From positions 34,163,635 through 34,227,634 of the forward strand of contig NC_091158.1 in assembly GCF_040958095.1 (NCBI RefSeq): a stretch of 64,000 nt of DNA. The letters run 5' to 3'. This document shows, piece after piece, positions 34,554 through 45,656 of this stretch. Position numbers and translations under genes: made by a program. The notes beneath the pieces were generated by a model that was not told the origin of the DNA, searched no databases, and saw only the letters and a list, made by a program, of their open reading frames with translations. Each line of letters starts with the position of its first letter. The stretch's first letter is position 1. Origin of the DNA: Procambarus clarkii. Taxonomy: Eukaryota > Arthropoda > Malacostraca > Decapoda > Cambaridae.

Positions 34554-34960
34554 AACAAGGTAGGAGACTATGAAGATGAAATTAGGCACTTTTTGGTTTT
34601 GTTTTTCAATGAGGCAAATATAGAATATATATAGTCAAATATAGGAAGGCAAATATAGAAAATATAGAAATAAAAATGAGGCAAATATAGAAAATATAGA
34701 AATAAAAATGAGGCAAATATAGAAAATATAGAAATAAAAATGAGGCAAATATAGAAAATATAGAAATAAAAATGAGGCAAATATAGAAAATATAGAAATA
34801 AAAATGAGGCAAATATAGAAAATATAGAAATAAAAATGAGGCAAATATAGAAAATATAGAAATAAAAATGAGGCAAATATAGAATTTTGAAAAAAGCACA
34901 AGGTAGGAAACTATGAAGATGAAATTAGGCATTTTTTGGTTTTGTTTTTGAATGAGGCAA
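34554..34960. repeat. 32-bp minisatellite flanked by a direct repeat
   Basis: About seven near-identical 32-bp units (GAGGCAAATATAGAAAATATAG plus AAATAAAAAT) from 34646 to 34880. They lie between two copies of about 55 bp (AAGGTAGGA(G/A)ACTATGAAGATG to TTTGTTTTTxAATGAGGCAAA at 34557-34620 and 34899-34962). Unit length 32 is not divisible by 3, so the three overlapping long open frames on the minus strand are artefacts of the repeat. Confidence 0.93.
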
Positions 34961-35289
34961 AAGTTGGACAGCTTTTCAACTCATTAGGGAGTGAGTTCCA
35001 TAGACTAGGTCCCTTTATTTGCATAGTGTTTACACAGATTAAATTTGACTCTGGGGATATGAAAACTGTAAAAATATTGATGCAGTTATTTAAATAAAAA
35101 ATATAATGAAATATATATTACTGGTTTATTTTTACTAAAGCTTTTTATACTTACAGTGTATCCAAAGAAGTGAAAAAAATTAGACATAATGCACAATTTA
35201 ATGAATGATTCAAAAGAAATATGATTATTACATATCAACATGAGATCTTAAAGATCCATGGTTAAGATTATTTAATAGCTTTTTTATTT

Positions 35290-36660
35290 AATGGCTGCTG
35301 CTGCTAATGTCAACTGGGAGTCCGAATTAGGTAACATAGGGGACATCAACCTAGCAGTGCAATCTTTTCTTCAAAAAACTCTCAGACTTTATAACACCTA
35401 CTGTTCTATGCTAACGAAACAAGTCACAACTAAAAGGCTAAACAATCCTTGGCTTACAAAGGGGATACTTAAATCCATTAATAAAAAAACATGACCTTGA
35501 GAAGAAGTATAGGTTAGGAATCGTCTCCAAAGAATTTTAAAATAATTACTCATCATTGCTATCTAAAATAATTAGGAGAGTCAAAATTAAATACTACGAA
35601 AATAAATTTACCCACACAAAGGGCAACATTAAGAAAACATGGAGTACAATTTCACAAATATTGGGATCAAAGAAGATTTTAAATAACAAACCAATACTCC
35701 TGTCAAATAATGATGGTCTGCTTTCAGCCTCTGACACTGCTATTGAGTTCAATATGTTCTTCTCTTCCATTGGGTCATCCCTTGTAAATGATATTCCATC
35801 TTCCAATACTAATATTCAGGACTATCTTACAGGTAACTATCCACAGTCTCTGTACCTAATGCCTACTAATTCCAGCTCTTATTTACAAAAAAGCCTCCAG
35901 ATTTTTAGCTCCTGCCATTGCATTGCTCTTCAAGTCACTTGAACTCCAAACCTTTCCAGATATTCTAAAAAAAAAACGAGAGTAACCCCTGACCACAAAT
36001 GTGGTGATCCCACTGATGTTAACAACTTCAGACCTATATCAATTCTGCCAAACTTGTCTAAAATATTTGAGAAACTTATCTACAAGCAGCTTTACTCTTA
36101 TCTAGCCAAACACAATATACTTAGCTTTTGTCAATATGGCTTCAGACCCCAAAAAAGCACTGACGATGCACTTATTTGTATGATTAACTTGATACATGCT
36201 GCTCTTGATAAAAATGAATTCCCTATTGGGTTATTTGTGGACCTGCGTAAGGCTTTTGATACTGTCAACCACCAAAACCTTCTTCATAAATTACAACATT
36301 ATGGAGTCAGAAGTCATTCCCTGCTGTACCTTAAGTCTTACCTTACTGACAGGCTCCAATATATTTCTGTGAATAATTCAATTTCTCCCACCCTACCCAT
36401 CAACATTGGTGTTCCCCAACTTGGCCCTCTCCTCTTTCTCATCTACATTAATGACCTTCCAAATGCCTCCCAACATCTCAAACCAATTCTATTTGCTGAC
36501 GACACGACCTTCATTTTATCCAGTCCTGACCCCTTGCTCTAAATGTCACAGTGAATACTGAGCTAAATAAAGTCCATCACTGGCTAACGGCCAGTAATGG
36601 ACTTTCTATATTTTGTTTGGCAATAAATCCTAAAATCAAATAAATCTCAGGATTTACAAT
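35290..36660 (+). pseudogene. CR1/L2-superfamily LINE RT, truncated
   Basis: 35291-35942 holds the linker before the RT (TWSTISQILGSKK and SDTAIEFNMFFSSIGSSL). The RT follows with NNFRPISILPNLSKIFEKL, GFRPQKSTDDAL, FVDLRKAFDTVNHQNLL (motif A), VPQLGPLLFLIYINDL (motif B, with PQGS changed to PQLG) and ILFADDTTFI (motif C intact). A stop at 36540 is followed by about 100 bp of further ORF2 sequence (NTELNKVHHWL), then (GT)n. Motifs resemble the L2/Daphne-type clades more than the CR1 copies elsewhere. Frameshifts at about 35490, 35530 and 35945. Confidence 0.82.
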
Positions 36661-36712
36661 ACCCAAGTTTGTAACAAAGTTGATGGCAAATTCCTTAGCG
36701 TTTTCATTTCCT

Positions 36713-36713
<1 letters not shown>

Positions 36714-36796
<83 letters not shown>
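36714..36796. repeat. (GT)n microsatellite
   Basis: A pure GT tract of about 41 repeats. Confidence 0.98.
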
Positions 36797-36798
<2 letters not shown>

Positions 36799-36905
36799 GT
36801 GTGGAAAAAATATAAGTAGTTAGTAAACACTTGATTGACAGTTGAGAGGCGGGCCGAAAGAGCAAAGCTCAACCCCCGCAAACACAACTAGGTGAATACA
36901 GCAAT
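36797..36905 (+). mobile_element. CR1-like LINE 3' tail
   Basis: TTGATTGACAGTTGAGAGGC and AGCTCAACCCCCGCAA, then CACAACTAGGTGAATACA: the same terminal sequence as at 52720-52803, the end of the CR1-like LINE split by the LTR array. Confidence 0.75.
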
Positions 36906-36909
36906 GCGC

Positions 36910-37165
36910 TACTTCCCTATTCTGTATGAAGGACCACACAGTGTAGATCAAAAACCAGCTACAAGTTCATCCAACGTCCCCACCTCACAGGACGGACAGT
37001 CATACATGGAATCAGGAGAGAACAAAATTATTAAGGCTGATCTATAAGCCCCCACTGGCAAAATCTGGATGCAGCACAAGAATATCTTCCAATATTCCTG
37101 AGTGTATGAAGTAATTACAGAGCTCAAAGTACCTCATACTATTTGGTATGAAGTCACTGATAAGA
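36910..37165 (-). mobile_element. LINE D 3'-end fragment
   Basis: Parallel to 10736-10910: CCCCACCTCACAGGACGG, GTCATACA, CACTGGCAAAATCTGG, AAGAATATCTTCC, GAGTGTATGAAGTAATTAC and AGTACCTCATAC occur in the same order. It is therefore the C-terminal/3' untranslated end of a LINE D copy on the minus strand. Confidence 0.7.
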
Positions 37166-37410
37166 GGGAAATCACAGATATACTATTGGAGAGTATGTCC
37201 TCTCAAGTAGGACTGAAAACAGACATTTTTCCACCCAGAGGGTTATAAACCAATGGAACCGCCTATCCGCTGAAGCCGCAAATGCCAAAATCCAGCTAAA
37301 CAATATCATTAAGACAATTGGCGGATCCTTTAACAAGCAACCAGCTTTCTGTCCTCGTCGAGACCACTGGATAGTTAGTGGCCCTTGGGTAAATTTAGGT
37401 AAATATATAC
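37166..37410 (+). pseudogene. LINE ORF2 C-terminal fragment
   Basis: Reads RTENRHFSTQRVINQWNRLS, then IQLNNIIKTIGGSFNKQ and PRRDHWIVSGPW before a stop. The FSxRVxNxWN(R/S)L motif is the usual end of CR1-type ORF2. It ends in a TTTAGGTAAATATATACG tail. Confidence 0.65.
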
Positions 37411-37559
37411 GTAAATAAATACAATTGCTTCTCAAATCTTGGGAGCGACAAGGGAAGCCATACACTATCTCTTAGAATTACGTAGGTAAAAAAATGTAAC
37501 ATATTTGTATACTAAAATGTCGGTGCTGACTGTACAAGTTGAAAAAACATAGTTTTAGT

Positions 37560-38123
37560 TTAACGTAGTCCCAATATACAAGAAGAGTGACAGGCAAGAG
37601 GCACTGAATTACAGGCCAGTTTTCCTAACTTGTATACCATGCAAGGTGATGGAGAAGATCGCGAAGAAAAGGCTCGTAGAGCATCTGGAGGGAAATAACT
37701 TTGCAACCCACCACCAACATGGGTTCAGGGATGGTAAATCGTGCCTCACAGGTTTAATAGAATTCTATGACCAGGCAATAAAAAATAGGCAGGAAAGAGA
37801 AGGGTAGGCCGACTGCATTTTCCTGGACTACCAGAAAGCCTTTGACACAGTACCCCATAAAAGGCTGTAAAAAAAGTTGCAGCAACAGGCAGGAGTGAAA
37901 GGGAAGGTGCTCCAGTGAATAAGGGAGTACTTAAGCAACAGGAAACAACGAGTAACGTTGAGGAGGGAGACATCAGAGTGGCGACATGTCACCAGCAGAG
38001 TCCCACAGGCCTCAGTACTTGGACCCATCCTGTTTATAATATATGTAAACGATCTTCCACAGGCTATAGACTCTTTCCTCTCAATGTTTGCTGATGGTAC
38101 AAAAATTATGAGAAGAATCAAGA
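37560..38123 (+). pseudogene. CR1-like LINE RT, left part of a split copy
   Basis: RT from ALNYRPVFLTCIPCKVMEKI through IFLDYQKAFDTVPHKRL (motif A, intact), SRVPQASVLGPILFIIYVND (motif B, PQGS changed to PQAS) to LSMFADGTKIMRRIK (motif C, ADD changed to ADG). A few in-frame stops are present. Coding sequence stops at 38123 where the LTR array starts and resumes at 51946 in the same sense with DEDRDYRG, showing one LINE copy interrupted by the array. Confidence 0.87.
38120..38123. other. Left target-site duplication AAGA
   Basis: AAGA just before the first LTR base matches AAGA at 51942-51945 just after the last LTR. Removing the array and one copy joins the LINE reading frame ...RIK-TDEDRD without a gap. 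Confidence 0.85.
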
Positions 38124-39372
38124 TGTAACAAACTAGGCTGGTTGTAAGAATTATCCAGAGTGGTTTATCGACAAAAGAGAATGGGAAGCTGAGCCCGCAT
38201 GGTGACCTGACCCCCAGGGGAATTCGCGGTGGAAATAACCGACGCTTTGTTCATAGCTGCGTATAATGAACCATCCTATAGTATTCAGTAATTTAGAGAA
38301 AATTAGCCTTTATTCATTTTGCATTAAAATTGTATTGTATAATAGTACTGGGTACAATATCAAGAGTATTCTAATTATTGAGTTTAAGTCACCATCAGTG
38401 ACGTCACGAATCAGATCTAACTTGTAAGGCGGAGTGACCGGCGGTCATAGGTCAGCAGGGTTGACAGGTCTACTATTTCTCAAAGTTCAATTATCCATTT
38501 TGGGGGATCGGGAACAGCTTTGCCGTTAGATGTTTGTGTAATTTAATTTCAGTAAAATAATTCAACCAGTCTGGATCAATTAAGTACAACAGAGTTTAAT
38601 TGTTATAACTTAAACCTTGCTAGTAACTTGGTAGAACTTTGACTGACTAGGCGGAAGGATACAATGCTCTGTCTGGGGTAGACGAGACAAGGGAGAAATC
38701 AGTGTGGAGACGGGATCAACTGGGAGAGGCCAACCATCTTACCTCTCCCCAAGACCAGCCCAACATCTAGAGCTGGTCGCCCAAGGTATAGTTGCTATTG
38801 TTAATTATAGGGATAGTCTTCTCATTTGCCACTCAGGTCAAGTAGGGAGTGTTAAAGTGACAGGGAGTGAACATATTTAGATTTTGTTTTAGTTTTCTTT
38901 TAATAAATTAAATTTGTTAATATTTTGCATTTCATTATTTCCATGTGTTTTATGTGTAAACTTGTCCTGGTCACGTGGTCCACACGAGGTAAAGTTGGAT
39001 TGGGCGCCGATTCTAACATCGAATCGGAATTATCATTACCGTGTAATTTATTCCACACTCAAGGTCATCGTATATAGTGGGGATCAAGCCCCTAGGTTGA
39101 TTAATTAGCGTGATCGATCCAGACCTCGATCATTGCTCTGTGTTGCTGGTCTGGTGGTGGCAGCGTAGAGGCGACTCTAGGGTTTTGATCAGAGCCTAGG
39201 TCACGTCATACTGGGTGTAGAATCCTAAGTCGGTCAATCGTCTTAGGACCACGTGGCGTGGAGTTGGCTTTGGTAAAAGTTTTGGAGTCCCTTGGTAGAG
39301 AAAAAAAAGTAAGAATACGGGTAGAGGGAGTAGAAGGTAGATAAGAAAGAGAGAACCCGAACCAGTGTTACA
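38124..39372 (+). repeat. LTR 1 (1249 bp)
   Basis: TG...CA ends within the short inverted repeat TGTAACA/TGTTACA. Inside lie a perfect CRE-type palindrome TGACGTCA (about 38399), an AATAAA at 38902-38907 that could define the R region, and an internal TGGTGGCAGCG (39155) that partly copies the primer binding site. Variant G at 38684. Confidence 0.92.
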
Positions 39373-41265
39373 ATGGTGGCAGCGGTGGGATATCTATGCT
39401 TCCGCTGTGTTGTGTCTGTCTGTTTCCAGGTCTGATTGGTACACCGACCCAGTTGTTCCAGCCACACGTGAACCCTTGTCTGTAAAGACCGAAGGGGGAG
39501 GCACGTTACACAAAGCCCTCCCCCCACCAGACCCAGTAACCCATACATCAGTTACTTTGGGGATGAGTGACTGTCCAAGAGTCACCCGGCCGACGCCTCA
39601 CGTCACTAACGAGGTTGTCAGGGCCAGCGAGCTGTCCACATTATAGCAGTCACCGGAGGTGCCATACAACGCCGGGGTAGCTGTCTCGAGATCACCACTA
39701 CCCACCTGCTGCGTCATCAAGACTGCAGCCATTCCAGCAGTGTTGGAGGAGAGGTCAAGAAATGGAAAGCACGTAGCAGTACTCAAGAATTTCGCCGGAA
39801 GATTAATGATTACGTCATCTGAAGTAACAAGAAAGCGGAAGTAAGGCGGTCACAGGTGGAAGGCACGGTTTCCCTACAGAGTACCGGGACTCGCCAATAG
39901 AAGGTCGCAAAATTGTCTCCTTTGGCCTAAAGTCGGCGGTACGAGGGTATACACAGTTGGTGTTTACGGCCTAGTAACCTGGGGACATCAAGAAACGCCT
40001 GAGATGACGTGAGCAATGATGGAAGACGAGATTCACCTGTTCTGCAAACAAGCAACCCGCCTCTACGACCTTCTGACACCACTCCTGCTAAGAGACACCG
40101 TTGGTACATCCAGTCCTGTTCTGCTGTGGTCATCTGCGACGTCAAGTTTAACATCAAGACTACCGTGTGAACTGTGATTGATATGAAGGCGTGTGGACTG
40201 TCGAGAGCAAGATTAATGGCCGAAGTAACAGTATTCTACAGCTGTCACTTGGCACTCAGCTCTACTACACTCTGTCGTCATTCAGGAGTACCGGATGGGA
40301 GTACAAGAGGACCAGGTATTGATGTCTACACATGAGAAGAAGCAAGATCGACACCGTCATCGTCAGCGACTACATTCAGCATCCAGCAGCATCGATTTTT
40401 TTTTTCGTTTACTCAATATGAACAATTGATACAAACAACAAAGTGGCTCTGAACATCTGTGTAAAGAACATCTGGACACTTTTGTTTAAATGTTGAAAAA
40501 CAGATTTAGAATCAATACTTTATAAATGTTGAAAAACAGATTTAAAATAATTCTGGTATAATATATGAATTTTACTCTATAGATTGGTCAGTAATCAAAA
40601 TCGAAGCCCCTGTGTAATTGTCTCAGCCCAGAACAAACGGTTATGGAAAATTATGTTGTGCTATTTTTTGCAGAATGTTTGAACACAGGAGAGGCGGACC
40701 AATATAAACATTGACACTTCTAGTGAGTGAGAACACTTGGCTGTACAGTCAGCTGAAACCTGTGATATAGTATAGGAATTTTTATTTTTAGATACATGTA
40801 ATAAACGTTAGGTGTGTTCCTTGATGGGGAGTGGGTAGTACACGGATGTGTACCTGATAGTTCCGTAGTACGCTCCCGGATGACTGAAAGTTCAGTCTGA
40901 AGTTATAACTTTAATGTTATGTTTGAGCACGGTGTGGCCGGCTCTAGAGGACACATGGACTTGGCTAGTGAAGAGCCAAGAGAGTTTAATAGCTAGTTTT
41001 TGATGGTAGAGTAGGGACATGTTATTTAGCTATGTCAGTAAGGATAGGATGTATGTTTCCTAATGTTGGAGGATTGCTGTCAGTTGACAGCTGAAAAATT
41101 TATGAAATATGAACATATTTATTATGATGTTGGACTATTATTTGTCAAATTTTATTAGTTAGGTTAGCTTTTGTTTGTGGCATGAGTTGAATTCTGGGTT
41201 TGGATACTAAACCTCGTGATTTTTAACAAATTAACAAGGTTTACTAAGTGCTTGTGCGGGGGGGT
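39373..41265 (+). mobile_element. Internal region 1, non-coding
   Basis: Starts A then TGGTGGCAGCGGTGGGAT (39374-39391, primer binding site) and ends GTGCGGGGGGGT (polypurine tract) before LTR 2. The longest open frames are under 100 codons, lack gag or pol motifs and recur in each unit only because the DNA repeats. It includes a short direct repeat ATGTTGAAAAACAGATTTA (about 40490 and 40526). Variants: G39713, G40138, A41095, T10 run near 40396. Confidence 0.88.
39374..39391 (+). promoter_or_regulatory. Primer binding site (tRNA-Leu type)
   Basis: TGGTGGCAGCGGTGGGAT is the exact complement of ATCCCACCGCTGCCACCA, the 3' end (with CCA) of a common animal tRNA-Leu as I know it. It starts two bases after the LTR end. 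Equivalent sites occur at 42516, 45658 and 48801. Confidence 0.85.
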
Positions 41266-42514
41266 TGTAACAAACTAGGCTGGTTGTAAGAATTATCCAG
41301 AGTGGTTTATCGACAAAAGAGAATGGGAAGCTGAGCCCGCATGGTGACCTGACCCCCAGGGGAATTCGCGGTGGAAATAACCGACGCTTTGTTCATAGCT
41401 GCGTATAATGAACCATCCTATAGTATTCAGTAATTTAGAGAAAATTAGCCTTTATTCATTTTGCATTAAAATTGTATTGTATAATAGTACTGGGTACAAT
41501 ATCAAGAGTATTCTAATTATTGAGTTTAAGTCACCATCAGTGACGTCACGAATCAGATCTAACTTGTAAGGCGGAGTGACCGGCGGTCATAGGTCAGCAG
41601 GGTTGACAGGTCTACTATTTCTCAAAGTTCAATTATCCATTTTGGGGGATCGGGAACAGCTTTGCCGTTAGATGTTTGTGTAATTTAATTTCAGTAAAAT
41701 AATTCAACCAGTCTGGATCAATTAAGTACAACAGAGTTTAATTGTTATAACTTAAACCTTGCTAGTAACTTGGTAGAACTTTGACTGACTAGGCGGAAGG
41801 ATACAATGCTCTGTCTGGGGTAGACAAGACAAGGGAGAAATCAGTGTGGAGACGGGATCAACTGGGAGAGGCCAACCATCTTACCTCTCCCCAAGACCAG
41901 CCCAACATCTAGAGCTGGTCGCCCAAGGTATAGTTGCTATTGTTAATTATAGGGATAGTCTTCTCATTTGCCACTCAGGTCAAGTAGGGAGTGTTAAAGT
42001 GACAGGGAGTGAACATATTTAGATTTTGTTTTAGTTTTCTTTTAATAAATTAAATTTGTTAATATTTTGCATTTCATTATTTCCATGTGTTTTATGTGTA
42101 AACTTGTCCTGGTCACGTGGTCCACACGAGGTAAAGTTGGATTGGGCGCCGATTCTAACATCGAATCGGAATTATCATTACCGTGTAATTTATTCCACAC
42201 TCAAGGTCATCGTATATAGTGGGGATCAAGCCCCTAGGTTGATTAATTAGCGTGATCGATCCAGACCTCGATCATTGCTCTGTGTTGCTGGTCTGGTGGT
42301 GGCAGCGTAGAGGCGACTCTAGGGTTTTGATCAGAGCCTAGGTCACGTCATACTGGGTGTAGAATCCTAAGTCGGTCAATCGTCTTAGGACCACGTGGCG
42401 TGGAGTTGGCTTTGGTAAAAGTTTTGGAGTCCCTTGGTAGAGAAAAAAAAGTAAGAATACGGGTAGAGGGAGTAGAAGGTAGATAAGAAAGAGAGAACCC
42501 GAACCAGTGTTACA
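41266..42514 (+). repeat. LTR 2 (1249 bp)
   Basis: As LTR 1, but A at 41826 where LTR 1, 4 and 5 have G. Confidence 0.92.
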
Positions 42515-44407
42515 ATGGTGGCAGCGGTGGGATATCTATGCTTCCGCTGTGTTGTGTCTGTCTGTTTCCAGGTCTGATTGGTACACCGACCCAGTTGTTC
42601 CAGCCACACGTGAACCCTTGTCTGTAAAGACCGAAGGGGGAGGCACGTTACACAAAGCCCTCCCCCCACCAGACCCAGTAACCCATACATCAGTTACTTT
42701 GGGGATGAGTGACTGTCCAAGAGTCACCCGGCCGACGCCTCACGTCACTAACGAGGTTGTCAGGGCCAGCGAGCTGTCCACATTATAGCAGTCACCGGAG
42801 GTGCCATACAACGCCGGGGTAGCTGTCTCGAGATCACCACTACCCACCTGCTGCGTCATCAAGACTGCAGCCATTCCAGCAGTGTTGGAGGAGAGGTCAA
42901 GAAATGGAAAGCACGTAGCAGTACTCAAGAATTTCGCCGGAAGATTAATGATTACGTCATCTGAAGTAACAAGAAAGCGGAAGTAAGGCGGTCACAGGTG
43001 GAAGGCACGGTTTCCCTACAGAGTACCGGGACTCGCCAATAGAAGGTCGCAAAATTGTCTCCTTTGGCCTAAAGTCGGCGGTACGAGGGTATACACAGTT
43101 GGTGTTTACGGCCTAGTAACCTGGGGACATCAAGAAACGCCTGAGATGACGTGAGCAATGATGGAAGACGAGATTCACCTGTTCTGCAAACAAGCAACCC
43201 GCCTCTACGACCTTCTGACACCACTCCTGCTAAGAGACACCGTTGGTACATCCAGTCCTGTTCTGCTGTGGTCATCTGCGACGTCAAGTTTAACATCAAG
43301 ACTACCGTGTGAACTGTGATTGATATGAAGGCGTGTGGACTGTCGAGAGCAAGATTAATGGCCGAAGTAACAGTATTCTACAGCTGTCACTTGGCACTCA
43401 GCTCTACTACACTCTGTCGTCATTCAGGAGTACCGGATGGGAGTACAAGAGGACCAGGTATTGATGTCTACACATGAGAAGAAGCAAGATCGACACCGTC
43501 ATCGTCAGCGACTACATTCAGCATCCAGCAGCATCGATTTTTTTTTTCGTTTACTCAATATGAACAATTGATACAAACAACAAAGTGGCTCTGAACATCT
43601 GTGTAAAGAACATCTGGACACTTTTGTTTAAATGTTGAAAAACAGATTTAGAATCAATACTTTATAAATGTTGAAAAACAGATTTAAAATAATTCTGGTA
43701 TAATATATGAATTTTACTCTATAGATTGGTCAGTAATCAAAATCGAAGCCCCTGTGTAATTGTCTCAGCCCAGAACAAACGGTTATGGAAAATTATGTTG
43801 TGCTATTTTTTGCAGAATGTTTGAACACAGGAGAGGCGGACCAATATAAACATTGACACTTCTAGTGAGTGAGAACACTTGGCTGTACAGTCAGCTGAAA
43901 CCTGTGATATAGTATAGGAATTTTTATTTTTAGATACATGTAATAAACGTTAGGTGTGTTCCTTGATGGGGAGTGGGTAGTACACGGATGTGTACCTGAT
44001 AGTTCCGTAGTACGCTCCCGGATGACTGAAAGTTCAGTCTGAAGTTATAACTTTAATGTTATGTTTGAGCACGGTGTGGCCGGCTCTAGAGGACACATGG
44101 ACTTGGCTAGTGAAGAGCCAAGAGAGTTTAATAGCTAGTTTTTGATGGTAGAGTAGGGACATGTTATTTAGCTATGTCAGTAAGGATAGGATGTATGTTT
44201 CCTAATGTTGGAGGATTGCTGTCAGTTGACAGCTGAGAAATTTATGAAATATGAACATATTTATTATGATGTTGGACTATTATTTGTCAAATTTTATTAG
44301 TTAGGTTAGCTTTTGTTTGTGGCATGAGTTGAATTCTGGGTTTGGATACTAAACCTCGTGATTTTTAACAAATTAACAAGGTTTACTAAGTGCTTGTGCG
44401 GGGGGGT
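42515..44407 (+). mobile_element. Internal region 2, non-coding
   Basis: 1893 bp. Same as internal region 1 except G at 44237 (A in region 1). Confidence 0.88.
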
Positions 44408-45656
44408 TGTAACAAACTAGGCTGGTTGTAAGAATTATCCAGAGTGGTTTATCGACAAAAGAGAATGGGAAGCTGAGCCCGCATGGTGACCTGACCCCCA
44501 GGGGAATTCGCGGTGGAAATAACCGACGCTTTGTTCATAGCTGCGTATAATGAACCATCCTATAGTATTCAGTAATTTAGAGAAAATTAGCCTTTATTCA
44601 TTTTGCATTAAAATTGTATTGTATAATAGTACTGGGTACAATATCAAGAGTATTCTAATTATTGAGTTTAAGTCACCATCAGTGACGTCACGAATCAGAT
44701 CTAACTTGTAAGGCGGAGTGACCGGCGGTCATAGGTCAGCAGGGTTGACAGGTCTACTATTTCTCAAAGTTCAATTATCCATTTTGGGGGATCGGGAACA
44801 GCTTTGCCGTTAGATGTTTGTGTAATTTAATTTCAGTAAAATAATTCAACCAGTCTGGATCAATTAAGTACAACAGAGTTTAATTGTTATAACTTAAACC
44901 TTGCTAGTAACTTGGTAGAACTTTGACTGACTAGGCGGAAGGATACAATGCTCTGTCTGGGGTAGACAAGACAAGGGAGAAATCAGTGTGGAGACGGGAT
45001 CAACTGGGAGAGGCCAACCATCTTACCTCTCCCCAAGACCAGCCCAACATCTAGAGCTGGTCGCCCAAGGTATAGTTGCTATTGTTAATTATAGGGATAG
45101 TCTTCTCATTTGCCACTCAGGTCAAGTAGGGAGTGTTAAAGTGACAGGGAGTGAACATATTTAGATTTTGTTTTAGTTTTCTTTTAATAAATTAAATTTG
45201 TTAATATTTTGCATTTCATTATTTCCATGTGTTTTATGTGTAAACTTGTCCTGGTCACGTGGTCCACACGAGGTAAAGTTGGATTGGGCGCCGATTCTAA
45301 CATCGAATCGGAATTATCATTACCGTGTAATTTATTCCACACTCAAGGTCATCGTATATAGTGGGGATCAAGCCCCTAGGTTGATTAATTAGCGTGATCG
45401 ATCCAGACCTCGATCATTGCTCTGTGTTGCTGGTCTGGTGGTGGCAGCGTAGAGGCGACTCTAGGGTTTTGATCAGAGCCTAGGTCACGTCATACTGGGT
45501 GTAGAATCCTAAGTCGGTCAATCGTCTTAGGACCACGTGGCGTGGAGTTGGCTTTGGTAAAAGTTTTGGAGTCCCTTGGTAGAGAAAAAAAAGTAAGAAT
45601 ACGGGTAGAGGGAGTAGAAGGTAGATAAGAAAGAGAGAACCCGAACCAGTGTTACA
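44408..45656 (+). repeat. LTR 3 (1249 bp)
   Basis: Carries A at 44968, shared only with LTR 2. Confidence 0.92.

Noticed and set aside
34646..34880. CRISPR-like array
   Set aside because: The repeat units are contiguous with no unique spacers, and the context is eukaryotic.
34568..34932. Hydrophobic repeat proteins (FYICLIF-type) in three frames
   Set aside because: The 32-bp minisatellite is open in all three minus-strand frames, which is expected from its composition and not a sign of membrane proteins.
38124..39372. Hammerhead ribozyme in the LTR (retrozyme)
   Set aside because: I looked for CUGANGA or UUGANAA cores with a matching GAAA and found none in the unit. The similarity to retrozymes is only in array form.
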